Below, one piece after another: positions 39,876 to 47,979 of a stretch of 47,979 bases of DNA. This DNA is from Actinomycetota bacterium (GTDB lineage Bacteria > Actinomycetota > Actinomycetes > S36-B12), in contig CANFTO010000004.1 in NCBI GenBank assembly GCA_947449945.1, positions 1 through 47,979 on the forward strand. Direction: 5' to 3'. The notes beneath the pieces are model-generated. The model made no database searches. It saw nothing but the letters and a program-made list of their open reading frames with translations, and was not told the origin of the DNA. The number at the start of each line of letters is the position of its first letter. The first letter of the stretch is position 1. A program made the position numbers and the translations under genes.

Positions 39876-40242
39876 GGACGAGCTGGCTGGGTGATCGCGG
39901 CACGAAAGTGTCGAGGAAAGTCCGGACTCCTCAGAGCAAGGTGGTGGGTAACGCCCACCCGGGGTGACCCGCGGGACAGTGCCACAGAAAACAGACCGCC
40001 TCGAGCAATCGAGGTAAGGGTGAAACGGTGGTGTAAGAGACCACCAGCGCCGTAGGTGACTACAGCGGCTAGGTAAACCCCACCTGGAGCAAGGCCAAGA
40101 GGATCGCTTGCGATCTGTGCGAATGAGTTGCTCGCTCGATATTTGCAGGTAGGCCGCACCAGTTCACTGGCAACAGTGATCGCAGATGGATGATCACCCT
40201 CGGTTTACCGAGACAGAATCCGGCTTATCGGTCAGCTCGTCC
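39876..40242 (+). ncRNA. rnpB: RNase P RNA (bacterial class A)
   Basis: GAGGAAAGTCCGGACTC, ACAGAAAACAGACCGCC, GGTAAGGGTGAAACGGTGGTGTAAGAGACCACC, AGGTAAACCCCACC, ACAGAATCCGGCTTAT; closing P1 helix ggacgagctg/cagctcgtcc. Confidence 0.97.
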
Positions 40243-40260
40243 ACACCAGCATCGCAACAA

Positions 40261-43200
40261 CTACGAAGTAGGACTTTTCTCGCTAGTCGGTGTGGGCACC
40301 TGAACTGAATTCTTGCGGTGGAGTTGTTTCCATTGCACGTTACGCCCTCGCAACCACGAAGTCAGGCTTCCTGAAACTGCGATAAGCATCAGTGGGCGCC
40401 AGATCAAGCGAGCCAGTGGCAATAACCACAGTTGTTTCAGGGATTCGCGGTCTGTGCGAAGCGCCCAAATCGCAAGTATTGATTCAGCGATCAAAGCTAG
40501 GAGCAGCATGCCCATTGCTGGGCTCCAGTCTCCATTCAAGATCAACCACAGAAGGAAGAAGTCAACAATCGGGGCTGCGGCTGGCAGTAGTACCTGCGAG
40601 ATGAAGATCCATGGAAGTGCGAGGAGTCCGACCTTTCCTTCACGTTGGTCGAAAATCCTTTTGGCGTGGATCGCACTTACCTGCACTGCACCATATGACC
40701 ATCGGCGACGCTGCTTGAGAACATCGGAAACGGTTTCTGGCGCTTCGGTCCAGCTGATCGCGCCAGGTTCATACCGGACAGTCCAGCCAGCTGAGAGCAA
40801 TGCAACAGTGAGATCGGTGTCTTCGGTCAAAGTACGGCTTGGCCAACCCTGGGCGCGCACGACTGCATCGCGACGAAAAGCGCCGGCAGCTCCCGGGACC
40901 ACAGATATGACGTTCAACTGAGCTTGCGCACGACGCTCAATAGCCAAACTCATGATGTATTCAAGTGATTGCAAACGAGGAAGTAATTTCTTGCGATTTC
41001 CCACCTTGACGTTTCCAGCAACTGCGCCAACCTGCGAGTCTCGGAAATGAGGCAAAGTACGAGTGAGGAAATGTGGATCGAGCACAGTATCTGCATCCAC
41101 AACAATAATAATTTCGCCAATTGATTCAGGTAAGCATGAATTCAGGGCACCAGCTTTACCAATGGGGCCAAATTCGCGCACTTCAACAGGAAGTTGTGGA
41201 TATTGGATGGCAATTTCTCGCGCAACATCCGCGGTGTTGTCGGTGCTTCCGTTGACCGCAATCACAATCTGATCAATAAATCCGTGAACATTCCCAAGCT
41301 CGCGAATAGTTTTAGCGATCGTGGCTTCTTCGTTATGAGCGGGAATCAGAAGTGTCACGGTTTGACGCGGAGCCGATTGATTCAACTCTTCGTGGATTCG
41401 AGCTACTCGTGCTGAGTTTCGCTCTTCGTTGCGCCGGTGTTTCCAGGCCAAAGGCCAGGTAGTCGCAATTCGCAGAATCGAAAGAAGACCAAGAATAATC
41501 ATCAGCCAAATCACCACGGTATGTGCCGATACCCAAAGGCGGAAGCTAGCGATAGACAGCAATGCAAGGCCAATATTTACCGGACCACTTGGTGCGGGTT
41601 GGTACGCATTAGCAATGCTCCCATCCAGTTGATCCGCGGTGACAAAGTCGTAGCCTTTGGCTCTCAGCCCATCAATGATGCCCGGAAGTGCAGCGACGGT
41701 CTGAGATCGATCCCCGCCGCCGTCATGGAGAAGCACGACCAAGTTGTCTCCGGTTGCTGACGTGACCCGAGAAGTGATGGTTGCAACTCCTGGCTTCATC
41801 CAGTCCAAAGGATCCACGTTCCAACCAACCGGGCTCATGCCGAGGGCAGTAGCGAGATCTCGGTGCGCGGCGGTGTTGGCATCGGCAAGTTCGGATGCAC
41901 CATAAGGAGAACGGAAAAGCAGTGGTGAGCGACCAGTGATCCCATGGAGTACCCAGTTGCCAGCTGCGATTTCAAGCTTCGCACGCCAGTAAGGAATCTG
42001 TGTGAGATCTAAGTGTGAGTATGTGTGATCGCCAACGACATGACCATCGGCGATTTCACGGTTGACGAGCGCGGGTTGTGCCTGGGCGTTCATGCCAATA
42101 TCGAAGAACGTTGCTGGAACATGTTTGTTGGCCAAAATATCCAGAATCTGTGGTGTCCAGGCTGGGTCAGGTCCGTCATCAAATGTAAGTGCGACAAGGC
42201 CTTTGGCTTTCACGTGCTGAATCGTTCGCGTGGTGTCCATGGTTACTGGAAGGCGTAGTAGTGCCACATTGCGAGCAACGGGTGCAACCGGCGGTGCAAT
42301 GGAAAGCTCCCAAATCGCCGCTCCTTCCAATTTCATCGACGTAGCAAGTTGAGTCTGTGCGTTCATGCTCTTGCCATCTGCCCACCAAAGCACAGTGCCG
42401 TCAGGGAGTTTTGCATTCCACTCTCCACTTGTCGCATCCCATACAGGTGTGACGTGGTGTGCCTTGGAAAATGCGACCGCTTGCGATGCGGAAAATGAAG
42501 AGCCCAACGCGTTTGCGGATGGTCCCCATGCGTAGCCATACGCTGCAACACCAATTTGAAGCTTGCTGGCTGGAACCTGGGTCAATGCGTTTGTTACTGC
42601 CAATTTTGTCCAAGGAATAGAAGTCACGGGGCCAGGTGTTCCCGTTGGATCATGTTGGTCGTACGTCATGATGTTGACGACATCCACGAGCGGTGCAATC
42701 GCTGCAAGGTCATAGCCAGCTACTGGCTGACCTTGTGCATCAATTGGCACACTGACGGCAAGGCGTGCACTTGAAGGTAATTGGGTGCTGAGTTCTTTGA
42801 GTAATTCCTGAAATGACACTTGATCAGTGGGAAGCACGTTTTCAAAGTCGACGACAACTCCATCCCAATGTTCTGAGTTCACGACGCCAGCAACGGCAAC
42901 CGCATAAGCATGGCGGGAAGCCGGTGTGGCTAAAACAGCATGAGCAAATGCCGAAGAGAAGTTGCCAGCACCCTGATTAGCGGTTTGGTCATAGTTCTGA
43001 AGCAAAAGTTCGCCTTGAGCTCCAGCGAGGTGTGCATGGATGAGAGCGTTCTGCACTCCGTTATAGAGGAACGTTCCATCGGGATTCAGGGTGCCGCCTG
43101 TAGCAACCACCGTGCTCAAGGATGGAGCCTGACTGTCCACGGAATTCGTTGCGTTGTCATTGTCTGAAACGACGAAACCGGTCAGATCAAATTTCCCTTG

Positions 43201-43482
43201 GAGTTGCTTTCCGGCAGTCGGATTGCGAGCAGCATTTGCCACGAGCAGGGGATCGGAGCCTTGGACATACCGAGGAACTGCGAGTGCCGCGACGAGCCCG
43301 ACGAGAGTGACCCCTAAAACACTGACGATCAAAATCGATCGGGTGATTTTTCGACCTCGGTACCTGACGATGAACGCAAGAGCAGTAGCGCCAAGAACCA
43401 CAATCGCAGCTGAAGTGAGATCGGCAATAGCGACAACAGTGATAAGCGCGATCGCCAGCACCCAGATAATCGGCCTTCTCAT
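40261..43482 (-). CDS. Trimodular GH18-like hydrolase / NodB polysaccharide deacetylase / GT2 membrane glycosyltransferase
   Basis: GH18 motif DGVVVDFE; NodB TFDDGPDPAWTP and HTYSH; GT2 LIPAHNEEATI, VVDADTVLD, EDTDLT, QRRRWSYG with TM segments. Confidence 0.92.
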   Translation of the reverse strand: MRRPIIWVLAIALITVVAIADLTSAAIVVLGATALAFIVRYRGRKITRSILIVSVLGVTLVGLVAALAVPRYVQGSDPLLVANAARNPTAGKQLQGKFDLTGFVVSDNDNATNSVDSQAPSLSTVVATGGTLNPDGTFLYNGVQNALIHAHLAGAQGELLLQNYDQTANQGAGNFSSAFAHAVLATPASRHAYAVAVAGVVNSEHWDGVVVDFENVLPTDQVSFQELLKELSTQLPSSARLAVSVPIDAQGQPVAGYDLAAIAPLVDVVNIMTYDQHDPTGTPGPVTSIPWTKLAVTNALTQVPASKLQIGVAAYGYAWGPSANALGSSFSASQAVAFSKAHHVTPVWDATSGEWNAKLPDGTVLWWADGKSMNAQTQLATSMKLEGAAIWELSIAPPVAPVARNVALLRLPVTMDTTRTIQHVKAKGLVALTFDDGPDPAWTPQILDILANKHVPATFFDIGMNAQAQPALVNREIADGHVVGDHTYSHLDLTQIPYWRAKLEIAAGNWVLHGITGRSPLLFRSPYGASELADANTAAHRDLATALGMSPVGWNVDPLDWMKPGVATITSRVTSATGDNLVVLLHDGGGDRSQTVAALPGIIDGLRAKGYDFVTADQLDGSIANAYQPAPSGPVNIGLALLSIASFRLWVSAHTVVIWLMIILGLLSILRIATTWPLAWKHRRNEERNSARVARIHEELNQSAPRQTVTLLIPAHNEEATIAKTIRELGNVHGFIDQIVIAVNGSTDNTADVAREIAIQYPQLPVEVREFGPIGKAGALNSCLPESIGEIIIVVDADTVLDPHFLTRTLPHFRDSQVGAVAGNVKVGNRKKLLPRLQSLEYIMSLAIERRAQAQLNVISVVPGAAGAFRRDAVVRAQGWPSRTLTEDTDLTVALLSAGWTVRYEPGAISWTEAPETVSDVLKQRRRWSYGAVQVSAIHAKRIFDQREGKVGLLALPWIFISQVLLPAAAPIVDFFLLWLILNGDWSPAMGMLLLALIAESILAIWALRTDRESLKQLWLLPLARLIWRPLMLIAVSGSLTSWLRGRNVQWKQLHRKNSVQVPTPTSEKSPTS

Positions 43483-43560
43483 TGCATTCCCTCGTTTATC
43501 AAACATTTCATATTTGAGCGTTACCAGTGTTGAAGTGGCGAGCGTGAATCACAATCACGC

Positions 43561-43576
43561 CTCAGCGTGTTCTCAG
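43561..43576. promoter_or_regulatory. CTCAG-N6-CTCAG direct repeat upstream of the trimodular synthase
   Basis: CTCAGCGTGTTCTCAG. Confidence 0.5.
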
Positions 43577-43623
43577 CCTGCACCACTAGAACGTGCCTTC
43601 ACGCCCGCGATTTAACCTGGGCC

Positions 43624-45366
43624 TTACCGTGTAGGCGACAACGGAGTCGCCCAATTGCGTGGCCTTGGCAGAAACGCCTCTGCGCGTAAATATGCAGAAG
43701 CCACTCGAACAAAACTCAGTGCGTTTGGGTACAAAAGAAATCTTGGTTGCCACTCTGGTTGAAATTTCTGTGAAAACTTGGTGAGTGACTGCGCTTGGGA
43801 AAAATGTGCTGCCAATATCGCCACAGCTTGTGCTGGGTAGCTCACCGAAGAAGCTGAGTCGCTCTTACTCTCGGTATACAAACGGCGAAACGGCGCGAAA
43901 TTCAATGAAATTTTCTCAACACCAGTGTGCATTGAATGTTCGATGGAGTTCACGATAAGGAATTCCATGATTCCAGAGGGCGCTGAGTGGTTTCTGCGCA
44001 TAAGGTCTAAAGACCAATCCTTGATGCCCCAGGGTACGAATTGCAAAAACCCTTGAATATCACCGTTGAGGGTTGCCCAAGCGATCACAGCTTCGGGATC
44101 ATCTTCATGGCACACCCGTCCCAGTGCCATCGAGTGGCCACGTTCGCGATCGCCCTGTCGCCATTGATCTGCCAAAGAGCGAAATTCCTGAGCTTGAACA
44201 TTTGAGAATTGAGAGACCTGTTGAAGGTGAAAAACCAGGTTGGCTCTGTTAGCCCGTGCCACCGCATTTCTGACATTCTTCATTGGACGACCGTGTTGGG
44301 TGAACTCTTGAGTGTTCACCACTGCTTCGTCTCCAATTTCGAAAGTGGAAAGTCCGAGGGTGTTCTGCCAAGCCTGCGCCGATAGGTCGCTGCAGCCTGC
44401 GACCGCTGGTATCCAGGAGTGAGCCCGCGAATGTGTACCGAATCTTTCTATGAGTTCAGGCCAAGCAGAAAGATCGCCGATTGGATCGCCGCTTGCCATC
44501 ATGACTCCTTGAATCACGCTGTAGGAAATACATGCACGATGGTCATCTGACCACAGGATTCCCTTCTCGGGGCGAAGCGCAAAATAGCCGAGCGAATCAG
44601 AAGTATCACCAGACTTGAGAAGTTGATTAAGCCTCTCGTTGGAATTTCGTGTGCGCATCGCTGTTTCGAAAGGCGCACGCAAAAGCAGGTACAAAATGAT
44701 GAGACCAAGAGTCAAACCCAAGCCCAGAAGCGAGTAGTACACCAAGTCAGCGCTTCGAGAATCTTCAATATCCAGTGGAGTGGGAAGGCCGACAAGACCT
44801 TGGAGTACTTCACTCAAGCGCGTTGATATTGATTGATTCACATGGATTGCATGCGCGCGGATAGAGATGAATGTGAAGCCAGTGAGCATGCTAATTGTGA
44901 ATAGTGCGATCACTGCAAGTTTCAGGCGAAGTCCGGATATTGGTGCGCTCACAGCATGAAACTCGGTTCGCCCCCACCAGAGGAGCAACAGCAATGCCAT
45001 ATTGATAACGAGTGGAGCAAGTGCGCGAGAGTGTAAATCTTGCGCGGTCCAAAGCCGCAATGAAAATGACAACGTCAGCAGAAACATGGCAATTTGCCAT
45101 GCTCTCTGTTGTTGTCTAGCAAGCCCACCTGCGATAAACCAAAGCAAGAGTGCGGCGCTGGCAGCGCTAGCTGCGACAGCGTTTTCAAATACGCCTGGCA
45201 CGACTTCAAATTCGGAACCGATGTGCGCCCGTAAGCCGATAGGCATGAGAGCAATGAAGTCAAGAATTCCTAGAAGGAAGCAGATTGCCGCAGAAACCTT
45301 TGGGACTTTTGTTCTGACGTTACGTCCCATGTCTTGAATTGAATCAGCCGAAAACGTTCGGGCCAA
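43624..45366 (-). CDS. MprF-like membrane protein with C-terminal DUF2156 (phosphatidylglycerol aminoacyltransferase-like) domain
   Basis: N-terminal TMs; DUF2156 region SVIQGVMMASGDPIGD, GRPMKNVRNAVARANR, FLQFVPWGIKDWSLDLMRRN, EKISLNFAPFRRLY; start 45366 or 45330. Confidence 0.85.
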   Translation of the reverse strand: MARTFSADSIQDMGRNVRTKVPKVSAAICFLLGILDFIALMPIGLRAHIGSEFEVVPGVFENAVAASAASAALLLWFIAGGLARQQQRAWQIAMFLLTLSFSLRLWTAQDLHSRALAPLVINMALLLLLWWGRTEFHAVSAPISGLRLKLAVIALFTISMLTGFTFISIRAHAIHVNQSISTRLSEVLQGLVGLPTPLDIEDSRSADLVYYSLLGLGLTLGLIILYLLLRAPFETAMRTRNSNERLNQLLKSGDTSDSLGYFALRPEKGILWSDDHRACISYSVIQGVMMASGDPIGDLSAWPELIERFGTHSRAHSWIPAVAGCSDLSAQAWQNTLGLSTFEIGDEAVVNTQEFTQHGRPMKNVRNAVARANRANLVFHLQQVSQFSNVQAQEFRSLADQWRQGDRERGHSMALGRVCHEDDPEAVIAWATLNGDIQGFLQFVPWGIKDWSLDLMRRNHSAPSGIMEFLIVNSIEHSMHTGVEKISLNFAPFRRLYTESKSDSASSVSYPAQAVAILAAHFSQAQSLTKFSQKFQPEWQPRFLLYPNALSFVRVASAYLRAEAFLPRPRNWATPLSPTR

Positions 45367-45372
45367 GGGTTG

Positions 45373-45417
45373 CTCAGGGACTCCTCAGGTCTATGTGGTC
45401 ACTCAGTGTCGACTCAG
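45373..45417. promoter_or_regulatory. Two CTCAG-N6-CTCAG direct repeats between divergent mprF-like and secreted-protein genes
   Basis: CTCAGGGACTCCTCAG (45373-45388) and CTCAGTGTCGACTCAG (45402-45417). Confidence 0.6.
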
Positions 45418-45487
45418 GTCGCGCATTGTCTACTTGTCTTCACCAACGCATATCCCCAGCAGTTGGCACGAAAATAGAGGAGTATCC

Positions 45488-45730
45488 ATGTCACGTTCAA
45501 TGAATCGTCGAATCATCGCTGGTGCTGCAGTTTCACTGATTGCGCTCACCACAGGTCTAAGTGCAGCGAATGCAGCAACAGGTTCATCCCCAGCTCCAAA
45601 GCCAACCATGTCCATGTCGTCAAGCGCGAAGGCATCGGCAAGCCCAAAGGCTTCAGTAGCTAAGAAGAAGAAGTCCACTGTTGTGGCTCCCAAAGCAACT
45701 CCGAAGGCATCAGCTAAGTCTTCGAAGTAA
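45488..45730 (+). CDS. Secreted low-complexity Ala/Ser/Lys/Pro-rich cationic protein
   Basis: Signal peptide NRRIIAGAAVSLIALTTGLSAANAA then ...SSAKASASPKASVAKKKKSTVVAPKATPKASAKSSK; AGAGGAG RBS-like; own terminator. Confidence 0.7.
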   Translation: MSRSMNRRIIAGAAVSLIALTTGLSAANAATGSSPAPKPTMSMSSSAKASASPKASVAKKKKSTVVAPKATPKASAKSSK

Positions 45731-45751
45731 TAAACCTTCCCCCCGAAGTAG

Positions 45752-45794
45752 GTGTCCGTGTTGAGCGTCGATGTTGCTCAACACGGACACTTTT
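45752..45794 (+). terminator. Intrinsic terminator
   Basis: 15-bp perfect stem gtgtccgtgttgagc / gctcaacacggacac, 9-nt loop, followed by TTTT. Confidence 0.88.
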
Positions 45795-47131
45795 CATTTC
45801 TGCACTAAAGGCAAAACGACAGTAAATCTTCCACCCGGACCAGGCGAGGCCGTAATGGATCCCTGCATTGATGTGGCAATCGCCGAAGCAATTGCAAGCC
45901 CAAGACCTGACCCGCCTTCATCGCGGTTGCGTGCCTCATCTAGACGAACAAAGCGTTCAAACACGCGTTCACAATCTTCTGGGGCTAGCCCTGTGCCATC
46001 GTCGTGCACGCTAATTTCGCAGATTTGGTCAGAAGCCTGAAGCGTTACCTCAACTCGCGAATGTGCATGCCTGCACGCATTGCTGATGAGGTTGTCAAGG
46101 ACGCTTCGCAATTCTCGTGAATCACCAAGCACTATTGCGGACGAAGATTCGATGTCGATCGTGATCTCAGGGTGTCGTATCTGGTGAGCGTTCACTGAAG
46201 CTTTAAGAAGGGGTTCAAGGTCAATGTATTCAGATTGCGCAAGTTCATGGGCATCGACTTTCGCGAGCACGAGGAGGTCTTGAACCAAGGCATCTAAGCG
46301 TTCAAGTTCGCCCAGTGCGAGAGTCTGGTCAGAGTCTTCACTGAATTCAAGAAGTACACGCAGCGTCGCTAATGGATTCCTTAATTCATGACCCGCATCA
46401 GCGATGAATTGCTGAGTTGCTTGAGACTGATCATGAATTCTCCTCAACAAATCGTTCAAGGTAATACCTAGGCGTTCAACCTCATCGCGTGTGTGTTGAA
46501 CTTCCAACTCGCCATCTTGGGTTCCCGACATACCTTCTGCCTGTTTGCGCAAATATTCAACAGAGCCTAAGGCTCGATTCAGGGCAGCTCGCACGGAAAA
46601 TGCAACACCAATGAGTACTAGTGGCAGGCCGATAAGGAAGAAAATAATGAAGTTGCGCTGAAGTATGTGCACGGTTGCGGTACTCGTGGCCGCACAGATT
46701 TTTGCTGGTTGACCATCGATGGTGACCTTCGAAGATGTTGCAAGAAACTGTTGTGGCCCTCTTCCAAAATCAAGGGAAATCTCGCTCACGACACCATCAG
46801 TTGGTGTTGGGCTCAGGCAAATGTTGCGATTGACTGCTATGCCTGGCGTCTCTGCGAGTACGTCACCTTGAGAACTGCGGACCTGCATATAGACCGGTCG
46901 TGATGCCTCGACTGCTTCTAGTTCCGGAAGTTTCGTGCTTTTTGAACCGCTTTCAAGGATTTGGGCTTGTGTGTCTGCGACTTGCGAGGTCATGAGGTCA
47001 GAAAGGGAACTGATGGCGACTTTGGTAGTCAAAATGTAAGAGGCGACGCCTAGTGCAATGCCAAAAATCAAGATCGCGAGAACTGTGGATGACATGGCTC
47101 GGCCACGCATCGAAGTTGGGTGCAATTTCAC
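45794..47131 (-). CDS. Sensor histidine kinase (HAMP-HisKA-HATPase)
   Basis: FIADAGHELRNPLATLRVLLEF, DNLISNACRHAHS, DDGTGLAPEDCERVFERFVR, GGSGLGLAIA; GTG start overlapping the response-regulator stop. Confidence 0.93.
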   Translation of the reverse strand: MKLHPTSMRGRAMSSTVLAILIFGIALGVASYILTTKVAISSLSDLMTSQVADTQAQILESGSKSTKLPELEAVEASRPVYMQVRSSQGDVLAETPGIAVNRNICLSPTPTDGVVSEISLDFGRGPQQFLATSSKVTIDGQPAKICAATSTATVHILQRNFIIFFLIGLPLVLIGVAFSVRAALNRALGSVEYLRKQAEGMSGTQDGELEVQHTRDEVERLGITLNDLLRRIHDQSQATQQFIADAGHELRNPLATLRVLLEFSEDSDQTLALGELERLDALVQDLLVLAKVDAHELAQSEYIDLEPLLKASVNAHQIRHPEITIDIESSSAIVLGDSRELRSVLDNLISNACRHAHSRVEVTLQASDQICEISVHDDGTGLAPEDCERVFERFVRLDEARNRDEGGSGLGLAIASAIATSMQGSITASPGPGGRFTVVLPLVQK

Positions 47132-47802
47132 GATGGTGCTGATCCCACAAGCTGGTAGCCAACACCTCTGATGGTCTTTATTAAGGGCATGCCGATTTTC
47201 TTGCGAACCTGGACAACGCATACTTCAACAGCATTGGGGTCAAGGCTGGGTTCGTCCCACACTTCGTCAAGAAGTTCCTGCTTACTCACTACGCGGTTAG
47301 GACGTTCTGCCAAATATTCAAGCAGCGCATACTCGCGGCGTGTGAGGTTGATTTCAACGTCATTAACCGTGCAGAGATGTTTGCTCGGCTCTAGTTTGAG
47401 TTCACCAACATCCAAGATTGGTGATGAATCGTGATTTCGACGGAGCAGCACCTTCATTCGGGCTAGAAGCACAACAGTGCTGAATGGTTTCGTGACGTAG
47501 TCGTCAGCCCCGAGCTCGAGCGCATCAGCTTCGTCATATTCGCCATCTTTCGCTGTCAGCATCAAAATCGGAGTATGGATGTTTGCGGCTCTCAGGCTTT
47601 CAGTTACCCGGTAGCCGGAAAGTCCAGGCAGCATGAGATCTAGGAGGATGAGATCGAATCCACCGGCTTTGGCAAGTTTCAAGGCGGTGTTGCCATCATG
47701 GGCAACAGTGATGTCGTATCCGCGCTTCACTAGGCCTTGGCGGAGGGCTTCAGCAAGTCGAACTTCATCATCGGCAATGAGAACCCGCGGGGTATTTCGC
47801 AC
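47128..47802 (-). CDS. OmpR/PhoB-family response regulator
   Basis: RVLIADDE, LILLDLMLPGLSGY, MLTAKD, GADDYVTKPF, winged helix LTRREYALLEYLAERPNRVVSKQELLDEVW, KTIRGVGYQL; start uncertain (47802-47832). Confidence 0.95.
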   Translation of the reverse strand: MRNTPRVLIADDEVRLAEALRQGLVKRGYDITVAHDGNTALKLAKAGGFDLILLDLMLPGLSGYRVTESLRAANIHTPILMLTAKDGEYDEADALELGADDYVTKPFSTVVLLARMKVLLRRNHDSSPILDVGELKLEPSKHLCTVNDVEINLTRREYALLEYLAERPNRVVSKQELLDEVWDEPSLDPNAVEVCVVQVRKKIGMPLIKTIRGVGYQLVGSAPS

Positions 47803-47853
47803 AATGACACCTCCACTTCCTTGTAACTGCAATCGTAATGGTCGATTTCATTT

Positions 47854-47906
47854 CTGAGCGATCCCTCAGGAGCACTTCATCAGATGACGCCTGAGTGTTG
47901 GCTGAG
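47854..47906. promoter_or_regulatory. CTCAG-N6-CTCAG direct repeat (minus strand) plus an inverted CTGAG-N6-CTCAG upstream of the response-regulator gene
   Basis: + strand CTGAGTGTTGGCTGAG (47891-47906) and CTGAGCGATCCCTCAG (47854-47869). Confidence 0.6.
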
Positions 47907-47979
47907 CATAAATGTGTATTTGTGACTAAAGCCTGTCTAATCAATAGATGGCTTCACCTCTACGACCTCGCTCAGTTAT

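Noticed and set aside
1-47979. CRISPR array, prophage, transposon or integron
   Set aside because: No regularly spaced repeats, transposase, integrase or phage structural genes seen; tRNA-Val has no adjacent integrase.

Overview
The window is an actinobacterial-type chromosomal segment, densely packed with chromosomal genes. I saw no rRNA, CRISPR array, transposase or phage module. In order it contains: a Rieske oxygenase and a polar amino-acid ABC transporter operon; a small eRF1-like (baeRF-type) protein; a VOC protein; a heme-copper oxidase cluster (CopD, CtaE, CtaD, CtaC, an extra cupredoxin, divergent CtaG, then a TlpA/ResA-like lipoprotein); a two-RCK K+ channel; an MFS sugar porter; BioY; DUF3145; the type II fatty-acid synthesis operon (fasR-fabD-fabH-acpP-fabF); an erythrin-VIT1 iron transporter; aceE; DUF3052; AhpE-like peroxiredoxin; a TetR/SnoaL pair; two cytochrome P450s with two ferredoxins; tRNA-Val(UAC); Nif3, zinc-ribbon and RNase HI/phosphatase genes; YaaA; an FeS-type photolyase/cryptochrome with a DUF2256 gene missing from the ORF track; rnpB RNA; and an envelope locus. 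That locus holds a GH18-NodB-GT2 trimodular synthase, an MprF/DUF2156-like protein, a cationic low-complexity secreted protein and an OmpR-family two-component system. The most interesting unannotated signal is CTCAG-N6-CTCAG, a direct repeat with 11-bp period. It occurs in three intergenic regions of the envelope locus and suggests one local regulon binding the polysaccharide synthase, the MprF-like protein, the secreted cationic protein and the two-component system. All calls come from reading the sequence; no searches were run.
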